NCBI GenBank assembly: GCA_905182825.1
Contig: CAJJDJ010000192.1
Span: 1 to 6,966 of the forward strand
Direction: 5' to 3'
Length of the DNA stretch: 6,966 nucleotides
From: Thiotrichaceae bacterium UBA7359
GTDB lineage: Bacteria; Pseudomonadota; Gammaproteobacteria; Eutrophobiales; Eutrophobiaceae
The notes below the pieces were generated by a model, which saw only the letters and a program-made list of their open reading frames with translations, was not told the origin of the DNA and did not search any database. A program made the translations under genes and the position numbers. Shown here piece by piece: positions 5,916 to 6,966 of the stretch. Each line of letters opens with the position of its first letter. The first letter of the stretch is position 1.

Positions 5916-6845
5916 ATGACTGGATTAACATTTTTTATATTTTGTTTAGCACTGTTTATATTTGTCGTTATAACCAAAGCAGTAACGACAGTCACTCAGG
6001 GTAATGAATATACGGTTGAACGATTTGGTGAATACACGCGAACATTAACACCTGGGCTACACATTATTATTCCCTTTTTCGATAAAATCGGTGCCAAGAT
6101 GAATATGATGGAGACGGTCGTTGATGTCCCCTCTCAGGAAGTCATTACAAAAGATAATGCTATGGTTAGGGTTGATGGTGTTGTTTTTTTTCAAGTGCTT
6201 AATGCCGCTCAAGCAGCATATGAGGTAAATAACTTAACACGTGCGATTCTGAACCTGACCATGACGAATATTCGTACTGTCATGGGTTCGATGGATTTGG
6301 ATCAATTATTATCACAAAGAGACACGATTAATGCGCAGTTACTTCAGGTAGTTGATGAAGCAACAAGTCCTTGGGGTGTTAAAGTTACACGTATTGAGAT
6401 TAAGGATATTTCTCCACCAAAAGATTTGGTTGATTCTATGGCACGACAGATGAAAGCAGAACGTGAAAAGCGCGCTAATATTCTTGAAGCAGAAGGTTTC
6501 AAACAAGCAGAAATTTTAAAAGCAGATGGTGAAAAGCGAGCCGCCATTCTCGAAGCAGAGGGTCGTAAGGAATCAGCCTTTCGTGATGCGGAGGCAAGGG
6601 AAAGATTAGCAGAGGCAGAAGCAAAGGCAACGACGGATGTGTCTAACGCTATTTCGACAGGCGATATACAGGCTGTCAACTATTTTGTTGCGACAAAATA
6701 TGTCGATGCATTAAAGGATATCGCTGCCGCACCTAATACAAAAGTAGTACTAATGCCCCTAGAAGCTAGTAGTGTAATTGGCTCAATAGCCGGTATTACA
6801 GAGATTGCAAAGGAAACTTTTAGCAAAAATAAACCAAACGATTAA
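5916..6845 (+). CDS. qmcA: QmcA-like SPFH/Band 7 (stomatin family) membrane protein
   Basis: This is a prohibitin/stomatin-like scaffold protein anchored in the inner membrane. In E. coli, QmcA is linked to membrane quality control and microdomains, and acts beside the NfeD-type protein YbbJ. The 309-residue length matches. A single N-terminal membrane segment (about residues 3-25) is followed by the SPFH core: QGNEYTVERFGEYTRTLTPG (28-47), PSQEVITKDNAMVRVDGVVFF (72-92), NLTMTNIRTVMGSMDLDQLLSQRD (113-136) and WGVKVTRIEIKDISPP (153-168). A charged coiled coil (about 178-240) with an 11-residue repeat comes next, then SGDIQAV-like STGDIQAVNYFVATKY (247-262) and the C-terminal VVLMPLEASSVIGSIAG (277-293). 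An AAAGGA site lies 8 bases before the start. The ybbJ start follows 16 bases downstream, the conserved qmcA-ybbJ arrangement. Other stomatin-like paralogues (HflK, HflC) are less likely given the overall match and the NfeD partner. Confidence 0.94.
   Translation: MTGLTFFIFCLALFIFVVITKAVTTVTQGNEYTVERFGEYTRTLTPGLHIIIPFFDKIGAKMNMMETVVDVPSQEVITKDNAMVRVDGVVFFQVLNAAQAAYEVNNLTRAILNLTMTNIRTVMGSMDLDQLLSQRDTINAQLLQVVDEATSPWGVKVTRIEIKDISPPKDLVDSMARQMKAEREKRANILEAEGFKQAEILKADGEKRAAILEAEGRKESAFRDAEARERLAEAEAKATTDVSNAISTGDIQAVNYFVATKYVDALKDIAAAPNTKVVLMPLEASSVIGSIAGITEIAKETFSKNKPND
6447..6611 (+). repeat. Five-unit 33-base (11-residue) coiled-coil repeat inside qmcA
   Basis: Residues 178-232 of QmcA divide into five consecutive 11-residue units: QMKAEREKRAN, ILEAEGFKQAE, ILKADGEKRAA, ILEAEGRKESA and FRDAEARERLA. 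The three central units are the most alike, also at the DNA level (GAAGCAGAAGG and similar). Eleven-residue periodicity fits a right-handed or straightened coiled coil, as known in stomatin-type proteins, where it supports oligomer assembly. The bias in codons also opens a long antisense frame (6344-6679) that should not be taken for a gene. Confidence 0.8.
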
Positions 6846-6861
6846 AAGTAAGGATTCATTT

Positions 6862-6966
6862 ATGGAATGGTTAAATCAAATTGAATTTTGGCATTGGCTT
6901 ATTGCTGCAGCAGTGATGATCATTATTGAAATGATTTTACCTGCAGCATATTTTCTATGGATGGGT
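6862..6966 (+). CDS. ybbJ: NfeD-family membrane protein YbbJ, N-terminal part (truncated by window edge)
   Basis: The ATG at 6862 opens a frame that stays open for 35 codons to the edge. It starts 16 bases after the qmcA stop, with an AAGGA ribosome binding site at 6850-6854, 7 bases upstream. The visible part is a short amphipathic, Trp-rich start (MEWLNQIEFWHW) and then a hydrophobic helix (about residues 13-34) with a glutamate (E23) and the motif PAAYFLWMG at 27-35, resembling the GYLLWSG region of E. coli YbbJ. NfeD-like proteins have several membrane helices and a C-terminal OB-fold domain and work with SPFH proteins; none of the later part can be seen. The name depends on this short segment and on adjacency to qmcA. 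Confidence 0.8.
   Translation, partial: MEWLNQIEFWHWLIAAAVMIIIEMILPAAYFLWMG

Noticed and set aside
6344..6679. Minus-strand open frame of 111 codons opposite qmcA
   Set aside because: It is Ser/Ala-rich and mirrors the repeated Glu/Ala/Lys codons of the QmcA coiled coil. The sense strand is a clear family match, so this is a composition artefact.

Overview
The window is a chromosomal housekeeping segment from an AT-rich bacterium, most likely a gammaproteobacterium. Two features point there: the minus-strand order rpe-gph-trpE-trpG-trpD-trpC, and a plus-strand qmcA gene followed by an NfeD-like ybbJ partner, the pair known from Escherichia coli. The visible AT bias (long A and T runs, many AAA/ATT/TTA codons) would suit a low-GC marine or host-associated lineage. 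The genus cannot be fixed from this sequence.

Left two thirds (1-4809, minus strand): read in the direction of transcription, the genes are ribulose-phosphate 3-epimerase (rpe), phosphoglycolate phosphatase (gph), both anthranilate synthase subunits (trpE, trpG), anthranilate phosphoribosyltransferase (trpD) and the first 99 codons of indole-3-glycerol phosphate synthase (trpC), which runs off the left edge. Gaps are 43, 4, 13, 14 and 5 bases, so this looks like one transcription unit. The trp genes cover chorismate to indole-3-glycerol phosphate. trpF, trpB and trpA are not in the window. Rpe and Gph belong to pentose phosphate metabolism and 2-phosphoglycolate salvage and are passengers rather than tryptophan enzymes. 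All six are intact apart from the edge truncation and keep their catalytic motifs.

Middle (4810-4929): a divergent intergenic stretch that should hold the promoters for both directions. No convincing sigma-70 promoter, tryptophan leader peptide or TrpR operator could be identified.

Right third (4930-6966, plus strand): an exported DUF3530-type alpha/beta-hydrolase-fold protein that lacks the expected nucleophile serine, a 137-base gap with a small hairpin and a possible 26-codon reading frame, qmcA (a membrane-anchored SPFH/stomatin-like protein with a five-unit 11-residue coiled-coil repeat), and the first 35 codons of ybbJ.

No mobile element, CRISPR array, RNA gene or clearly new system was found. 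The points most worth a second look are the non-canonical nucleophile elbow in the DUF3530 protein, its start site, the possible small frame coupled to qmcA, and the contrast between strong ribosome binding sites on the plus strand and weak or absent ones at most minus-strand genes.
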